From positions 41,050 through 105,049 of the forward strand of contig CAJUSY010000045.1 of assembly GCA_910589545.1 (NCBI GenBank): a DNA stretch of 64,000 nt. The letters run 5' to 3'. The notes under the pieces are model-generated. The model made no database searches. It had not been told where the DNA came from and saw only the letters and a list, made by a program, of their open reading frames with translations. Shown here piece after piece: positions 46,417-55,608 of the stretch (position 1 is its first letter; every line of letters starts with the position of its first letter). The stretch is from Peptoniphilaceae bacterium (GTDB lineage: Bacteria > Bacillota > Clostridia > Tissierellales > Peptoniphilaceae). A program made the translations under genes and the position numbers.

Positions 46417-48101
46417 TGGAAGATTCAAGGTCCAAAAATCTATTTTGGTTGTTGAGTGAAGATTACAACATTAACCCTAATTTAGATTTTATTACAAAAG
46501 AAAATGTCAATTCAGAGATTTTTCAGACTGCGCTTTTTGGATTTGCCTACAGATTTTACGATATGAATTCCGTTATGAAAATAATTGATAATGTGTCAAA
46601 CAAAATGGATATTTTTACGATTTTGATGATAATTTTAGACAACAATCTAAAAGATAAAATGTTAAATGAAAGAAATGGGCTTGAGGATTTTGACAGGTTA
46701 CAGAAATTATACTATTCTGACAAGTATTATAGTTCCAATCCCAAAAACATTTCTGAAGAATTGGAAAAATATCATTACACTGATAAGCCTTGGACAACTA
46801 CAAAATCCATCAGAGAAATCTTGATGTTGACTAAAACAAAGTGCAATGATAGCTTATCTTTGATAAATCTGTTGATTAAGATAATAAATAAATATTTCTA
46901 CGCATATAAAGATATTAGCAAGAATGAAAATTTTGAAAAGATAAAAAAAGAGATTAAACCAGATATCGAGAAAACCAATCAGAAAATTATAACAAAACAA
47001 GAAAATGTATCTCAACTTGAAAAATATTCCATTGGATCACAAGAATTTACTGAAGATTTGTACAAATTATTGGAAGATGAGGATGTCGACAACGACTCTT
47101 CCACTCAAAAAACTTCCCGTACTAAGGATGTTCATCAAAATATCGAAAGATTGTACGGAAAAAGTATTGTTGATCAATCTATTTTGAATTCTTTGAAAAA
47201 TAAACTGTCTACCGATATTCATTCTGATATAAATTTTCACATAGTGAATGCCAATTCTACTAGAATTGAAAACTACAGAACGAATCTTTTGGTAGAATCT
47301 TACAATGAGAATATTAAACATTTCGAGAAAAATATCCTCATTTACAATCGCCAAGTCAATGTTTTAAGTGAAATGCTGAAACTTGCTCTTCTCAAAAATG
47401 AAGATGATGATGTTAGAAACTCGACGTTCGGAACTATTGACATCAAAAGAGCTTGGCGTCACTTAAAATTAAACGACAATAAGATTTTTAATAAAATATA
47501 CAAAAACGAAAACAGTCCAATGTCTGTTGATTTATTGTTGGATATGTCTGCAAGTCAAAGTGGGAAGAAGGAAATAATAGCAGCTCAAGCTTATGTTATA
47601 GCAAAAGCATTAAGTGATTTGTCCATAAAAGTTCGTGTACTTGGTTTTCAAAATATGTACGATTATTTGATAATTACAAAATTCAAAGACTACGACGAGC
47701 AAAACTGCAAAAATATTTTTCATTATCATCCAGAAGGCTCAAACAGAGACGGATTGGCACTCAAATTTATGAGAAATATTATGGTAGAACAAATGGAATC
47801 CAAACTTTTGATAATGCTAACAGATGGTAAGCCCAACAATATCGTAAATCTCAATTTTGTTGGCAAAACCAGATTTAAAGCAGAAGATTATGTCGGAGAA
47901 TTGGCAGTAAAAGACAGCGCAAAAGAAGTATTCTTGACTAGAATGCAAAAAATAAAATTACTAGGTGTGTTCACTGGATCACAAGACGATTTGACTTTTG
48001 AGAAGGAAATCTTCACCAATGATTTCTGCTACATTAAATCTCCTGAAATGTTTAGCAAAACCGTCGGCTCATTTATCAAAAATATAGTATCTAATATGTA
48101 A
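46416..48101 (+). CDS. VWA-domain protein partner of MoxR
   Basis: The 561-residue protein has a long helical N-terminal part (1-360) and a C-terminal von Willebrand A domain (about 365-555). The MIDAS motif is in LLLDMSASQSG (DxSxS), and LLIMLTDGKPNN is the downstream Asp loop. There is no signal peptide, so it is cytosolic. Together with the overlapping MoxR gene it forms a typical MoxR-VWA pair of the CoxE/NorD type. The client is not apparent. Confidence 0.85.
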   Translation: MEDSRSKNLFWLLSEDYNINPNLDFITKENVNSEIFQTALFGFAYRFYDMNSVMKIIDNVSNKMDIFTILMIILDNNLKDKMLNERNGLEDFDRLQKLYYSDKYYSSNPKNISEELEKYHYTDKPWTTTKSIREILMLTKTKCNDSLSLINLLIKIINKYFYAYKDISKNENFEKIKKEIKPDIEKTNQKIITKQENVSQLEKYSIGSQEFTEDLYKLLEDEDVDNDSSTQKTSRTKDVHQNIERLYGKSIVDQSILNSLKNKLSTDIHSDINFHIVNANSTRIENYRTNLLVESYNENIKHFEKNILIYNRQVNVLSEMLKLALLKNEDDDVRNSTFGTIDIKRAWRHLKLNDNKIFNKIYKNENSPMSVDLLLDMSASQSGKKEIIAAQAYVIAKALSDLSIKVRVLGFQNMYDYLIITKFKDYDEQNCKNIFHYHPEGSNRDGLALKFMRNIMVEQMESKLLIMLTDGKPNNIVNLNFVGKTRFKAEDYVGELAVKDSAKEVFLTRMQKIKLLGVFTGSQDDLTFEKEIFTNDFCYIKSPEMFSKTVGSFIKNIVSNM

Positions 48102-48116
48102 TTAATTGCAAAACGA

Positions 48117-48152
48117 AACCGTTAGAACCAGCTGATTCTAACGGTTTATTTA
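48117..48152. terminator. Bidirectional terminator between the VWA gene and nrdG
   Basis: AAACCGTTAGAA (48118-48129) and TTCTAACGGTTT (48138-48149) form a 12-base stem with an eight-base loop. The convergent genes end on either side. Confidence 0.8.
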
Positions 48153-48650
48153 TAATTTATTTTCATCAACTAATATGATGTCATCCATTGTGGTTTTGTT
48201 CAAATCAATCAATCTTTGATTTGAAGATCCACGAAACTTCAATCTCAAATCTTTTAATTCTTCTACGAATCTTCCATCAACAAGTACATCGCACATGTCC
48301 AATAGTTTTTTGCAGTTTTGTTTTTGAGAAAGTGTTTCGTAAGTGTATCCCGAAAAAATCCAGATACTTTTGTTCGTATTTTCTCTGATTTTTGCCACAA
48401 TTTCTATCAAATCATCGCATGATTCGAATGGTTCTCCACCTAAAATTGTGAGTCCATCAATTTCTTCTTGGTTCAAATAATCTATTACTTGATTTGTTTG
48501 CGTATCGGTCCATTTTTCTCCAAAATCCGGATCTTGATATTCTTTGTTAAAACAATTCTTGCAATTGAGGCTGCATCCTGTTACAAAAAACGTGCACCTA
48601 ATTCCAGGACCGTTTGCCACATCGTATTGTCTGATTTGTGCGTAATTCAT
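48150..48650 (-). CDS. nrdG: Anaerobic ribonucleotide reductase-activating protein
   Basis: This 166-residue radical SAM enzyme has the short NrdG form, with cluster cysteines CSLNCKNC (Cys26/30/33) and the GGEPFE SAM-binding motif. It generates the glycyl radical on NrdD. The start overlaps the nrdD stop (TAATG). Confidence 0.96.
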   Translation of the reverse strand: MNYAQIRQYDVANGPGIRCTFFVTGCSLNCKNCFNKEYQDPDFGEKWTDTQTNQVIDYLNQEEIDGLTILGGEPFESCDDLIEIVAKIRENTNKSIWIFSGYTYETLSQKQNCKKLLDMCDVLVDGRFVEELKDLRLKFRGSSNQRLIDLNKTTMDDIILVDENKL

Positions 48651-50779
48651 TAAATGTGCAATACCCTATCTTTGATTTCTTTTGTTCTTCCTTCGTTCCA
48701 GAAGTTTTCTCCAAGGTATCCACAAGTTCTTCTGACAACATTCATCGTAGCATGGTCTTTGTTTCCACATTGTGGACATTGCCAATCGCCATCTTTGTTT
48801 ATTATAATTTCTCCATCGAAACCACAGTTTTGGCAATAATCGCTTTTAGTATTGAACTCTGCATATTGGATATTATCGTAAATGTATTTGACAAGAGTTT
48901 CCAAAGCTTTCAAATTCTTGCTCATGTTTGGAATTTCTACATAAGAAATACATCCACCTGATGATTTATCTTGGAATTTCGATTCAAATGAAAATTTTTC
49001 GAATGCAGATATCTCTTCTCTAACATCAACGTGGAATGAGTTTGTGTAGTAACCTTTATCTGTGATATTTTCGATTACTCCGAATCTTTCCCTGTCGATA
49101 CTATTAAATCTGTGAGTTAGACTTTCTGCTGGAGTTCCATACAATGCAAATCCTAGATTAGTTTCCTTTTTCCATTGTTTTATTTTTTCATTCATAATAT
49201 CCATTATCTTCATTGCAAATTCTTTGCCTTTTGGAGTTGTGTGGCTTTCACCGATAGTTAGTAACGTAGCTTCGTAGATTCCAATGTAACCCAAAGTCAC
49301 AGTCGCATATCCACCTATCAACAAATCTTTGATTGGTGTGTGTGGTTTAAGTCTCGCAATAGCTCCGTGTTGCCAATGAATTGGAGAAGAATCGCTAGTT
49401 ACATCTTTTAGTAAATCGTAACGCAACACTCCTGCACGCTTACACATTTCTAATCTTTTGTCTAATATTTCGAAGAATTTGTCTTCGTCGCCATCTGCCA
49501 AAATTCCGATTTGTGGTAAATTAATCGTAACAACTCCGATATTAAATCTACCTTCAAATTGATAGTTTCCATGTTCATCTTTCCATGGAGATAGGAATGC
49601 CCTGCATCCCATTGGACTGAACACATTTCCTTCGTAGTTTTCTCTCATTTTCTTAGCCGAAATGTAATCAGGGTACATTCTCTTAGCTGTGCAACGAATT
49701 GCAAGTGAAGTCAAATGATAAAATTCGCTGTCCTTGTGAATGTTATTTTCATCCAAAACGTAAATTAACTTAGGGAATGCTGGTGTAACATACACTCCTG
49801 CTTCATTTTTAATTCCTTGAATTCTTTGCTTCAAAATTTCTTCTATTATCTTTGCAGTTTCTTCCTTGTATTCATCGTGATCTTCAATAAACATAAACAA
49901 AGTCACAAATGGAGCTTGTCCATTGGAAGTCATCAATGTATTGATTTGATATTGGATTGTTTGAATTCCCGATTCCAAGTCTTTTTGAGTCATCTTATCT
50001 GCCATTTTTTCAGCCATGTCGATGTCTCCAAGAGTTTCAATGCATAAATTCAAATTCTTTTCGTAAGATTTTCTCAAATACTTTGACAAACATCTAATAT
50101 CGATACTTTGACCACCGTATTGATTACTTGCTATTTGTGCTATTATTTGAGTCATTACATTACAAGCAACTTGGAATGATTTTGGCGATTCGATTAATTT
50201 GCCGTTTACAACTGTTCCCTTATCAAGCATATCTTTCATATTTACAAGGCAACAGTTAAACATTGGTTGAATTATGTAATCCATATCGTGAAGGTGAATT
50301 GCTCCTTCATCGTGAGCTTGAAGCAAATCTTGAGGAATAAGCTTTCTTCTAGCAATATCCTTACTAACTTCACCAGCTATTAAATCTCTTTGAGTAGAAG
50401 CTATCACTGCATTTTTGTTGGAGTTTTCTTCCAACAAATCCTTATTACTTTCTTCCAACAAACCGATTATACTTTCATCAGTAGTGTTAGTTTCTCTTTT
50501 ATATTTTTGTACGGCTTTGTAGTTTTCGTATGCTCTTGCCGTAGCGGGATTGTTGTACTGAATTAACTTATAATACACTTGGTCTTCGATATCGGTAATA
50601 CTCAAAACTTTTCCAATCGTTTTGGCATATCCTTCAATTTCTTTGGCGATTTTTTCAGCCAAATTTTCCTCGTAAATTCCTGTACTACTATTCATAGCTT
50701 TTTCTATCGCAACAACAATTTTTTTAGCATCAAATTCAACTTGTCGCCCGTCTCTTTTTTCTACAGTTAGCATTTGCAA
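48650..50779 (-). CDS. nrdD: Anaerobic (class III) ribonucleoside-triphosphate reductase
   Basis: This 709-residue protein has an N-terminal ATP cone (VEKRDGRQVEFDAKKIVVAIEKAM), the PFL-like barrel and a zinc site (CQNCG and CPQCG). The glycyl-radical segment near the end is RRTCGYLGENF. It makes dNTPs without oxygen. The promoter has paired NrdR-like boxes (50855-50913), indicating NrdR control. Confidence 0.98.
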   Translation of the reverse strand: MQMLTVEKRDGRQVEFDAKKIVVAIEKAMNSSTGIYEENLAEKIAKEIEGYAKTIGKVLSITDIEDQVYYKLIQYNNPATARAYENYKAVQKYKRETNTTDESIIGLLEESNKDLLEENSNKNAVIASTQRDLIAGEVSKDIARRKLIPQDLLQAHDEGAIHLHDMDYIIQPMFNCCLVNMKDMLDKGTVVNGKLIESPKSFQVACNVMTQIIAQIASNQYGGQSIDIRCLSKYLRKSYEKNLNLCIETLGDIDMAEKMADKMTQKDLESGIQTIQYQINTLMTSNGQAPFVTLFMFIEDHDEYKEETAKIIEEILKQRIQGIKNEAGVYVTPAFPKLIYVLDENNIHKDSEFYHLTSLAIRCTAKRMYPDYISAKKMRENYEGNVFSPMGCRAFLSPWKDEHGNYQFEGRFNIGVVTINLPQIGILADGDEDKFFEILDKRLEMCKRAGVLRYDLLKDVTSDSSPIHWQHGAIARLKPHTPIKDLLIGGYATVTLGYIGIYEATLLTIGESHTTPKGKEFAMKIMDIMNEKIKQWKKETNLGFALYGTPAESLTHRFNSIDRERFGVIENITDKGYYTNSFHVDVREEISAFEKFSFESKFQDKSSGGCISYVEIPNMSKNLKALETLVKYIYDNIQYAEFNTKSDYCQNCGFDGEIIINKDGDWQCPQCGNKDHATMNVVRRTCGYLGENFWNEGRTKEIKDRVLHI

Positions 50780-50844
50780 TCCCTCTTCTCTTTCCTTTTT
50801 TTATAAGATTAAATCATTTTTTTACTATTTCCTAATACTGCTTT

Positions 50845-50873
50845 ATTATATCAAATACTACAGACAGTATCAA
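50845..50873 (-). promoter_or_regulatory. Predicted nrdDG promoter
   Basis: On the minus strand TTGATA (50873-50868), 17 bases and TATAAT (50850-50845). The proximal NrdR-like box fills the spacer and touches the -35. Confidence 0.7.
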
Positions 50874-50913
50874 TATGTGGGTTTTTGATTTTTATTCATA
50901 CTATATATAGTTA
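50855..50913. promoter_or_regulatory. Paired NrdR-like boxes upstream of nrdD
   Basis: ATACTACAGACAGTAT (50855-50870) matches 11 of 16 and ATACTATATATAGTTA (50898-50913) 13 of 16 positions of the NrdR box ACACTATATATAGTGT. Their centres are 43 bases apart, about four helical turns. NrdR represses ribonucleotide reductase genes through such tandem sites when dATP is high. Confidence 0.68.
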
Positions 50914-50929
50914 GTAGGATTTAAAACAT

Positions 50930-50958
50930 TAAAAAAGCACCTTATCAAAAAGGTGCTC
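50930..50958 (-). terminator. Terminator after the polysaccharide deacetylase gene
   Basis: The stem AGCACCTT/AAGGTGCT (50936-50957) is followed by TTTTT on the minus strand. Confidence 0.85.
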
Positions 50959-51010
50959 TGCATAATAATTTAATTGTGGCAAATTTAAGCTAATATTTAT
51001 AATTTTAAAA

Positions 51011-51970
51011 TTATTTTAAAATTCCAAATTCATATCCCTTATCTTTAAAATTTTTAATAATTGCTGAAAGTGAATCAACAGTTAGTTGTTTTCCTGGTGC
51101 ATCGTGACACAAAACTACAACTAAATCTTGCTCAGCTTGATAAGTTAATGAAGTATTTGCAAATTCAACCATACCTTCTACTGTCGTTGGTCTTCTGCTT
51201 TTTGGTTCAGCATCTCCAACTAAACTGTTCCAATCTATCCAGTGAATGCCCAAAGATTCTAATGCATCATCGCCTGGTTTTAATTGTTTCCAACTCATGT
51301 GTCCACCTGGATATCTCCACACGCTTGTTTTAAAATCTGGACCAAGAACATCTTGCAATGCTTTTTGTGCCATTTCTGCTTCCTTTTTAATTCTATCAGC
51401 GTTTGCAACTCTTCCTGGATATAATTTTGAATAATCGTGTTCAAAAGAGTGAAGGGCAATCGCGTGACCTTCATTTATTTGACGTTCCAAAATATCTTTG
51501 GTATCTTGTGAAACATTCTTACCAACAACAAAAAATGTAGCAGGAACATTTTCTTTCTTTAATATATCCAAAACTTGTGGAGTTATGCTGTGGTTTGGGC
51601 CATCATCAAAAGTCAAGAAACAAATTTTTTTGTTGTCTGTATTTTTAACATAGCCTTCAGATTTTGTAGGTCTGATAAATTGACTAATTGTTTTGGCATC
51701 ATAAGCATAAGAATCTGCTTTTAAAATATGATTTGAACCCTTAATTAATTTATTAGGATCTGGTTTTGGCTCTTCTTTTTTATCAGCAGTTTTTTTGTTT
51801 GATTTCTTAGAAGAACTCTCAGCTACTTTTGGATTAAGACTTTGTTCGCTGTTGGCCACTTTTACTGCAACAAAACTTCCTACAGCCAATACAAAAATCA
51901 AAAGAACTATTGAATTAATTATTTTTTTTCTTCTCTTGCGTTTTCTTCTCGCTTCTCTTTCTTCTCTCAT
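51011..51970 (-). CDS. Membrane-anchored polysaccharide deacetylase (NodB family)
   Basis: This 319-residue protein has a very basic N-terminus (REEREARRKRKRRKK), one membrane span (about 18-36) and a Ser/Lys linker. The NodB domain (about 115-319) has FLTFDDGPNHSITP, HSFEHDYS, RYPGGH and VVLCHDAPG, which carry the metal and catalytic residues. It probably N-deacetylates peptidoglycan (PgdA-like), which would raise lysozyme resistance. It follows ctpA by 8 bases. Confidence 0.92.
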   Translation of the reverse strand: MREEREARRKRKRRKKIINSIVLLIFVLAVGSFVAVKVANSEQSLNPKVAESSSKKSNKKTADKKEEPKPDPNKLIKGSNHILKADSYAYDAKTISQFIRPTKSEGYVKNTDNKKICFLTFDDGPNHSITPQVLDILKKENVPATFFVVGKNVSQDTKDILERQINEGHAIALHSFEHDYSKLYPGRVANADRIKKEAEMAQKALQDVLGPDFKTSVWRYPGGHMSWKQLKPGDDALESLGIHWIDWNSLVGDAEPKSRRPTTVEGMVEFANTSLTYQAEQDLVVVLCHDAPGKQLTVDSLSAIIKNFKDKGYEFGILK

Positions 51971-51978
51971 AATTTCTC

Positions 51979-53154
51979 CTATTTCTTATTTAAAATCTCC
52001 AAAGCTTTTTGAAGTTGGTTATCTTCTTTCATAAACTCAACTCCGATACCCTTAGCTTTTTCATCTAATTTAATTTCAACATCTGGTTTAACACCTTGCT
52101 TGTGAATTTTATTGCCATTTGGTGAAAAATACTCGCTAATAGTAAGCTTCAACCCTTCGCCTTTTTCCATTGGAATAATCGTTTGAACAATTCCCTTTCC
52201 AAATGTTTTTTCTCCAACAATCGTAGCCTTCTTGTAATCCTTCAAAGCTCCCGTCAAAATTTCAGATGCAGAAGCACTTGAACCATTCACAAGAACTACC
52301 ATTGGTAGATTTTGTTCCGAAAAATCACTCTTTTGGACATCTTCTTTTTTATTCTTATCCACAGTCTTAACTATTACTCCTTGTGGAAGAAGATAGTCTG
52401 CTATTTTAACCGTAGAATCCAACAATCCACCAGGATTATTACGCAAATCCAACACGATTGACTTCACATTTTGCTTTTTTAAATCTTCGTACTGTTCGAT
52501 AAATTCCTTATCAGTTTTCCTGTCAAATTGGGTTATATTGATATATCCTATGTCTCCAATTTTTTTAGAATTAACAGTATTCAAACTAATCATACGGCGT
52601 GTAATATTTACATCGAAAATCTTACTTGTTTTGTTTTCAATTCTGGCAATAGTAAGCTTCACATCTGTATTAGGCTTACCCTTCATAACCTTCACTGCAT
52701 CATTCATTTGTGATGCATTGTAATCCTTGCCGTTAATTTTAAGTATAATATCATCTTTTTTGATGCCTTTTTCAAAAGCTGGACTGCCTTTAATAGCGCT
52801 AACAACAGTAATAGCCCCAGTTTCAGAAGGAGTAACCACAATTCCAACACCCGCATATTCTCCTTCAGTTTGTTGATTCAAACTATCCATCTCTTCCTTA
52901 GTCAAAAACTCAGAATAAGGATCTCCCAAAGCTTTTACATAGCCTTCTACAGCTCCTTCTTGTTGCTTGTTCTTGTCTATATCAAAAAGATAATATTGGT
53001 CAATTAAGTTTTCAATCTTATTAATCTTCGCTAGTGGAATACCATTTTCATTAGCAATCGCTGTTCTTTTTCCCGTAGCATTTCCTACAGAAAAACTTAG
53101 ATACACCAATAAGCAAAGTCCCAATCCGATAAAAACTTTTTTTAATGTCTTCAT
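51979..53154 (-). CDS. ctpA: Carboxyl-terminal processing protease (S41A)
   Basis: This 391-residue protein has an N-terminal signal/anchor (about 5-25) and a PDZ domain (about 95-175). The S41 domain carries the catalytic Ser in NGSSASASEIL (about Ser295), the Lys in GEKTFGKGIVQ (Lys320) and the LRNNPGGLL motif. It degrades or processes exported proteins. It is the first gene of the ctpA-deacetylase unit. Confidence 0.95.
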   Translation of the reverse strand: MKTLKKVFIGLGLCLLVYLSFSVGNATGKRTAIANENGIPLAKINKIENLIDQYYLFDIDKNKQQEGAVEGYVKALGDPYSEFLTKEEMDSLNQQTEGEYAGVGIVVTPSETGAITVVSAIKGSPAFEKGIKKDDIILKINGKDYNASQMNDAVKVMKGKPNTDVKLTIARIENKTSKIFDVNITRRMISLNTVNSKKIGDIGYINITQFDRKTDKEFIEQYEDLKKQNVKSIVLDLRNNPGGLLDSTVKIADYLLPQGVIVKTVDKNKKEDVQKSDFSEQNLPMVVLVNGSSASASEILTGALKDYKKATIVGEKTFGKGIVQTIIPMEKGEGLKLTISEYFSPNGNKIHKQGVKPDVEIKLDEKAKGIGVEFMKEDNQLQKALEILNKK

Positions 53155-53266
53155 AAATCACCTCTTAACTAATATATAGTATAACAGATTAACGATTTTT
53201 TGTATTAAAAATGAGTTACAATTTTTCTAAGATTATTAGATTTTTAATAAAAAATATCCCCTTTTA

Positions 53267-53404
53267 CTAAATAAAAGAAGATATTAATTTACTTATCTTA
53301 TTGTTAATAGCATAATTCATAACCCTGTCATTTCCAATGGCGTAATCCTGGATTTGATTTTCGATAGCTTTATCATACAAACAAAAAACATATTTATCAA
53401 ATAT
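53267..53404 (-). pseudogene. C-terminal remnant of a second S41-type peptidase
   Basis: In this 326-base gap (53155-53480) the minus strand keeps a 45-codon open stretch between stops, with no start codon near its beginning. It encodes ENQIQDYAIGNDRVMNYAINN. The S41 peptidase at 62247-63704 ends with DYMIGNDPAMNYAL at the same place, and S41 enzymes generally end with a '(E)DY..G.D..l.YA' block. I read it as the decayed tail of a related peptidase gene. It is not part of ctpA, which ends separately. The rest of the gap holds only the terminator at 53445-53476 and AT-rich sequence. Confidence 0.7.
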
Positions 53405-53444
53405 TTAGTTATATATTCCTGAGAATATCTTGGAAAATTCTGTA

Positions 53445-53476
53445 ATAAAAAACTAAGTTATTGCTAACTTAGTTTC
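53445..53476 (-). terminator. Terminator after the M23 peptidase gene
   Basis: AAACTAAGTTA (53450-53460) pairs with TAACTTAGTTT (53465-53475). It is followed by TTTATT on the minus strand. Confidence 0.82.
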
Positions 53477-53480
53477 ATAA

Positions 53481-54704
53481 TTATCTTAAATAGTTAAGAG
53501 GATCAGTGTGTTGACCATTGAATCTAACTTCAAAATGAAGATGAGGTCCTGTTGAATATCCAGTTGATCCCATATATGCAATTAGTTGTCCACGTTTTAC
53601 TCTTTGACCTACACTACAATTAAATCCACTCAAGTGTCCATAATAAGTCAAAGCTCCATTATCGTGTTGAACTTTTACAAGATTTCCGTAGCCACCGCTC
53701 CATCCAACGTGAACTACAACTCCATCTTCTGCAGATACGATTTGTGTTCCCATTGGCGCTGCAATATCAAGTCCTGTGTGGAATCCCGATCCTCTTCCGA
53801 ATGGATCGCTTCTCCATCCATAAAAAGAAGTCATTCTATGACTTGATGGTACAGGCCATTGTAAGTATGCTCCGTCGTTATTGATGACTGGTGCTGAAAT
53901 GTTTGTGTTGATGGCTTGATTTCTTTGCGCCATTTCACGTCTTCTTTTTTCAGCTTGAGCTCTTTGTGCTGCAAGTAATTTTGCTTGTAGAATAGCCTTT
54001 TTTTCTTGGTCGATTTTGCCATCAATTTTTTCAAGCTCTTTTATTAATGAGGATATTTCTGATTCTGTCATGCTGACATTTTTTGAAATATCGTCGATTA
54101 ACTTTTGTTGTTCAGCCAATGTATCATTTAATGCTACGACTTTTAATTCCAAATTCTTTTTTACAATTTCCATTGTTTGCATTTTGGATTTTAGTTCATC
54201 TTCTTTGTAATCTAATGAAATCTTTTCGTGTTTTAAATCATTCAATAGATTTTTGTCAAACCTAGCAATGTAATTCATCAAACTTACGTTGTTCAATAAA
54301 TCGTTCAAATTTCCAGATCCGAAAAGCACATCGACCTTTGCTCCGTCTTTTGATATGTACATTCCTTTTAATCTTTTTTGAAATTCTTTTGTTTTTTGGC
54401 TGATACTAGATTTGTAATTTTCGATTTCTTTTTTAGTGTCATCTATTGATTTATTAATTTTTGCCAATTCTTGTTGTTGAATAACAAGTTCTGACTGAGT
54501 TTGAGTTAATTTTAAATTGATGTTTTTCAACTTTTCCAACTCAGCATCTTTGTCATCTTTTAATTTATTTAGGTTGGATTTAGATTCGTTTAAATCCGAA
54601 GTTTTTGCTTTTTTTTCGTTATTTAATTCGGTTAATTTGTCTGCATACACTGCATTAGTCATAAGCATCATGCACAAGGCTAATGCGACAATTTTCTTCT
54701 TCAT
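53481..54704 (-). CDS. Secreted coiled-coil M23 peptidoglycan hydrolase (EnvC/PcsB-type)
   Basis: This 407-residue protein has a signal peptide (cleavage near NAVYA/DKL), a long coiled coil (about 25-255) and a C-terminal LytM domain (about 285-407). The zinc residues are in FHTGLDIAAP, YYGHLSGF and GPHLHFEV. All ligands are present, so it should be an active endopeptidase, unlike E. coli EnvC. The position right after ftsX suggests it is the hydrolase gated by FtsEX at the division septum. Confidence 0.93.
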   Translation of the reverse strand: MKKKIVALALCMMLMTNAVYADKLTELNNEKKAKTSDLNESKSNLNKLKDDKDAELEKLKNINLKLTQTQSELVIQQQELAKINKSIDDTKKEIENYKSSISQKTKEFQKRLKGMYISKDGAKVDVLFGSGNLNDLLNNVSLMNYIARFDKNLLNDLKHEKISLDYKEDELKSKMQTMEIVKKNLELKVVALNDTLAEQQKLIDDISKNVSMTESEISSLIKELEKIDGKIDQEKKAILQAKLLAAQRAQAEKRRREMAQRNQAINTNISAPVINNDGAYLQWPVPSSHRMTSFYGWRSDPFGRGSGFHTGLDIAAPMGTQIVSAEDGVVVHVGWSGGYGNLVKVQHDNGALTYYGHLSGFNCSVGQRVKRGQLIAYMGSTGYSTGPHLHFEVRFNGQHTDPLNYLR

Positions 54705-54714
54705 AATTCCTTCC

Positions 54715-55608
54715 TTATATTTTGAGATATTTTTTGCTACTTAACACGGAACCGAATGCTCCAATTCCAATGCCTAGACTGATAAAAATCTTCAACAAAT
54801 CCCACCTAATCATCACTGGTGGAACCAAATAAGTTGATATCAATCCATACACAGTCTTATTATACCTCAAATATCCATATCTGTACAAGTAATAACAAGC
54901 CAAAAACGCAACCACAGCGCCAATTATTCCGAAAAATATTCCCTCAACAACAAGCGGTGCAGATATTACCAAATTCGATGCACCAATATTTTTCTTAATG
55001 GCAATTTCTTTTCTTCTGGCATACACAGTTAATCTAATCGTATTTGAAATATTTATTATTGAAATCATCACTAATATTGCAACTACGATTGATCCAGCGT
55101 ATTTTACAATTCTAGATGCGTTTGAAATTTTCGCAATCAAATCCTTGTAAAAACTTACCTTTTCAACGCCATCTATTTTTTGAAATTCTCTGACGTATTT
55201 TTCAGCATCGTTAACATCCTTCAATGTAACTTCAAATGATGCAGGAAAAGCTGATTCCATTCCTTCAATCAAAGTTTTATCATCTAAAGACTTGGAGAAA
55301 TTCTCCATAGCTTGTTTGTTGGAAACATACTTCAAATTCTTAATTCCATCTTTTTGTTTGATAAACTGTTCAATCTTTTTCGTCTTGTCCTCTTGAATTC
55401 CATTTTCCAAGTACACATTTACAAGGTTAACTTTTCCTTCTATGTCTTTTACAGCTTGATTCATCGTCAACATAGATATAATTACAGATCCCAAAATCAA
55501 AAGCGCCAGAGATATCGTCGTCAAAGATGCAAGTCCCATCGATCTGTTTTTCCAAATACCTACAAATCCTTCCTTCAAAGTGGATATCATAACTCTAATT
55601 CTTCTCAT
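54715..55608 (-). CDS. ftsX: Cell division protein FtsX
   Basis: This 297-residue protein is read from the ATG at 55608, with AGAAGGTGG upstream; an upstream frame to 55635 lies inside ftsE. It has one span (about 22-45), an extracellular domain (about 50-160) and three C-terminal spans, the FtsX topology. It transmits ATP-driven movement from FtsE to the outside hydrolase. It overlaps the ftsE end by 14 bases. Confidence 0.94.
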   Translation of the reverse strand: MRRIRVMISTLKEGFVGIWKNRSMGLASLTTISLALLILGSVIISMLTMNQAVKDIEGKVNLVNVYLENGIQEDKTKKIEQFIKQKDGIKNLKYVSNKQAMENFSKSLDDKTLIEGMESAFPASFEVTLKDVNDAEKYVREFQKIDGVEKVSFYKDLIAKISNASRIVKYAGSIVVAILVMISIINISNTIRLTVYARRKEIAIKKNIGASNLVISAPLVVEGIFFGIIGAVVAFLACYYLYRYGYLRYNKTVYGLISTYLVPPVMIRWDLLKIFISLGIGIGAFGSVLSSKKYLKI

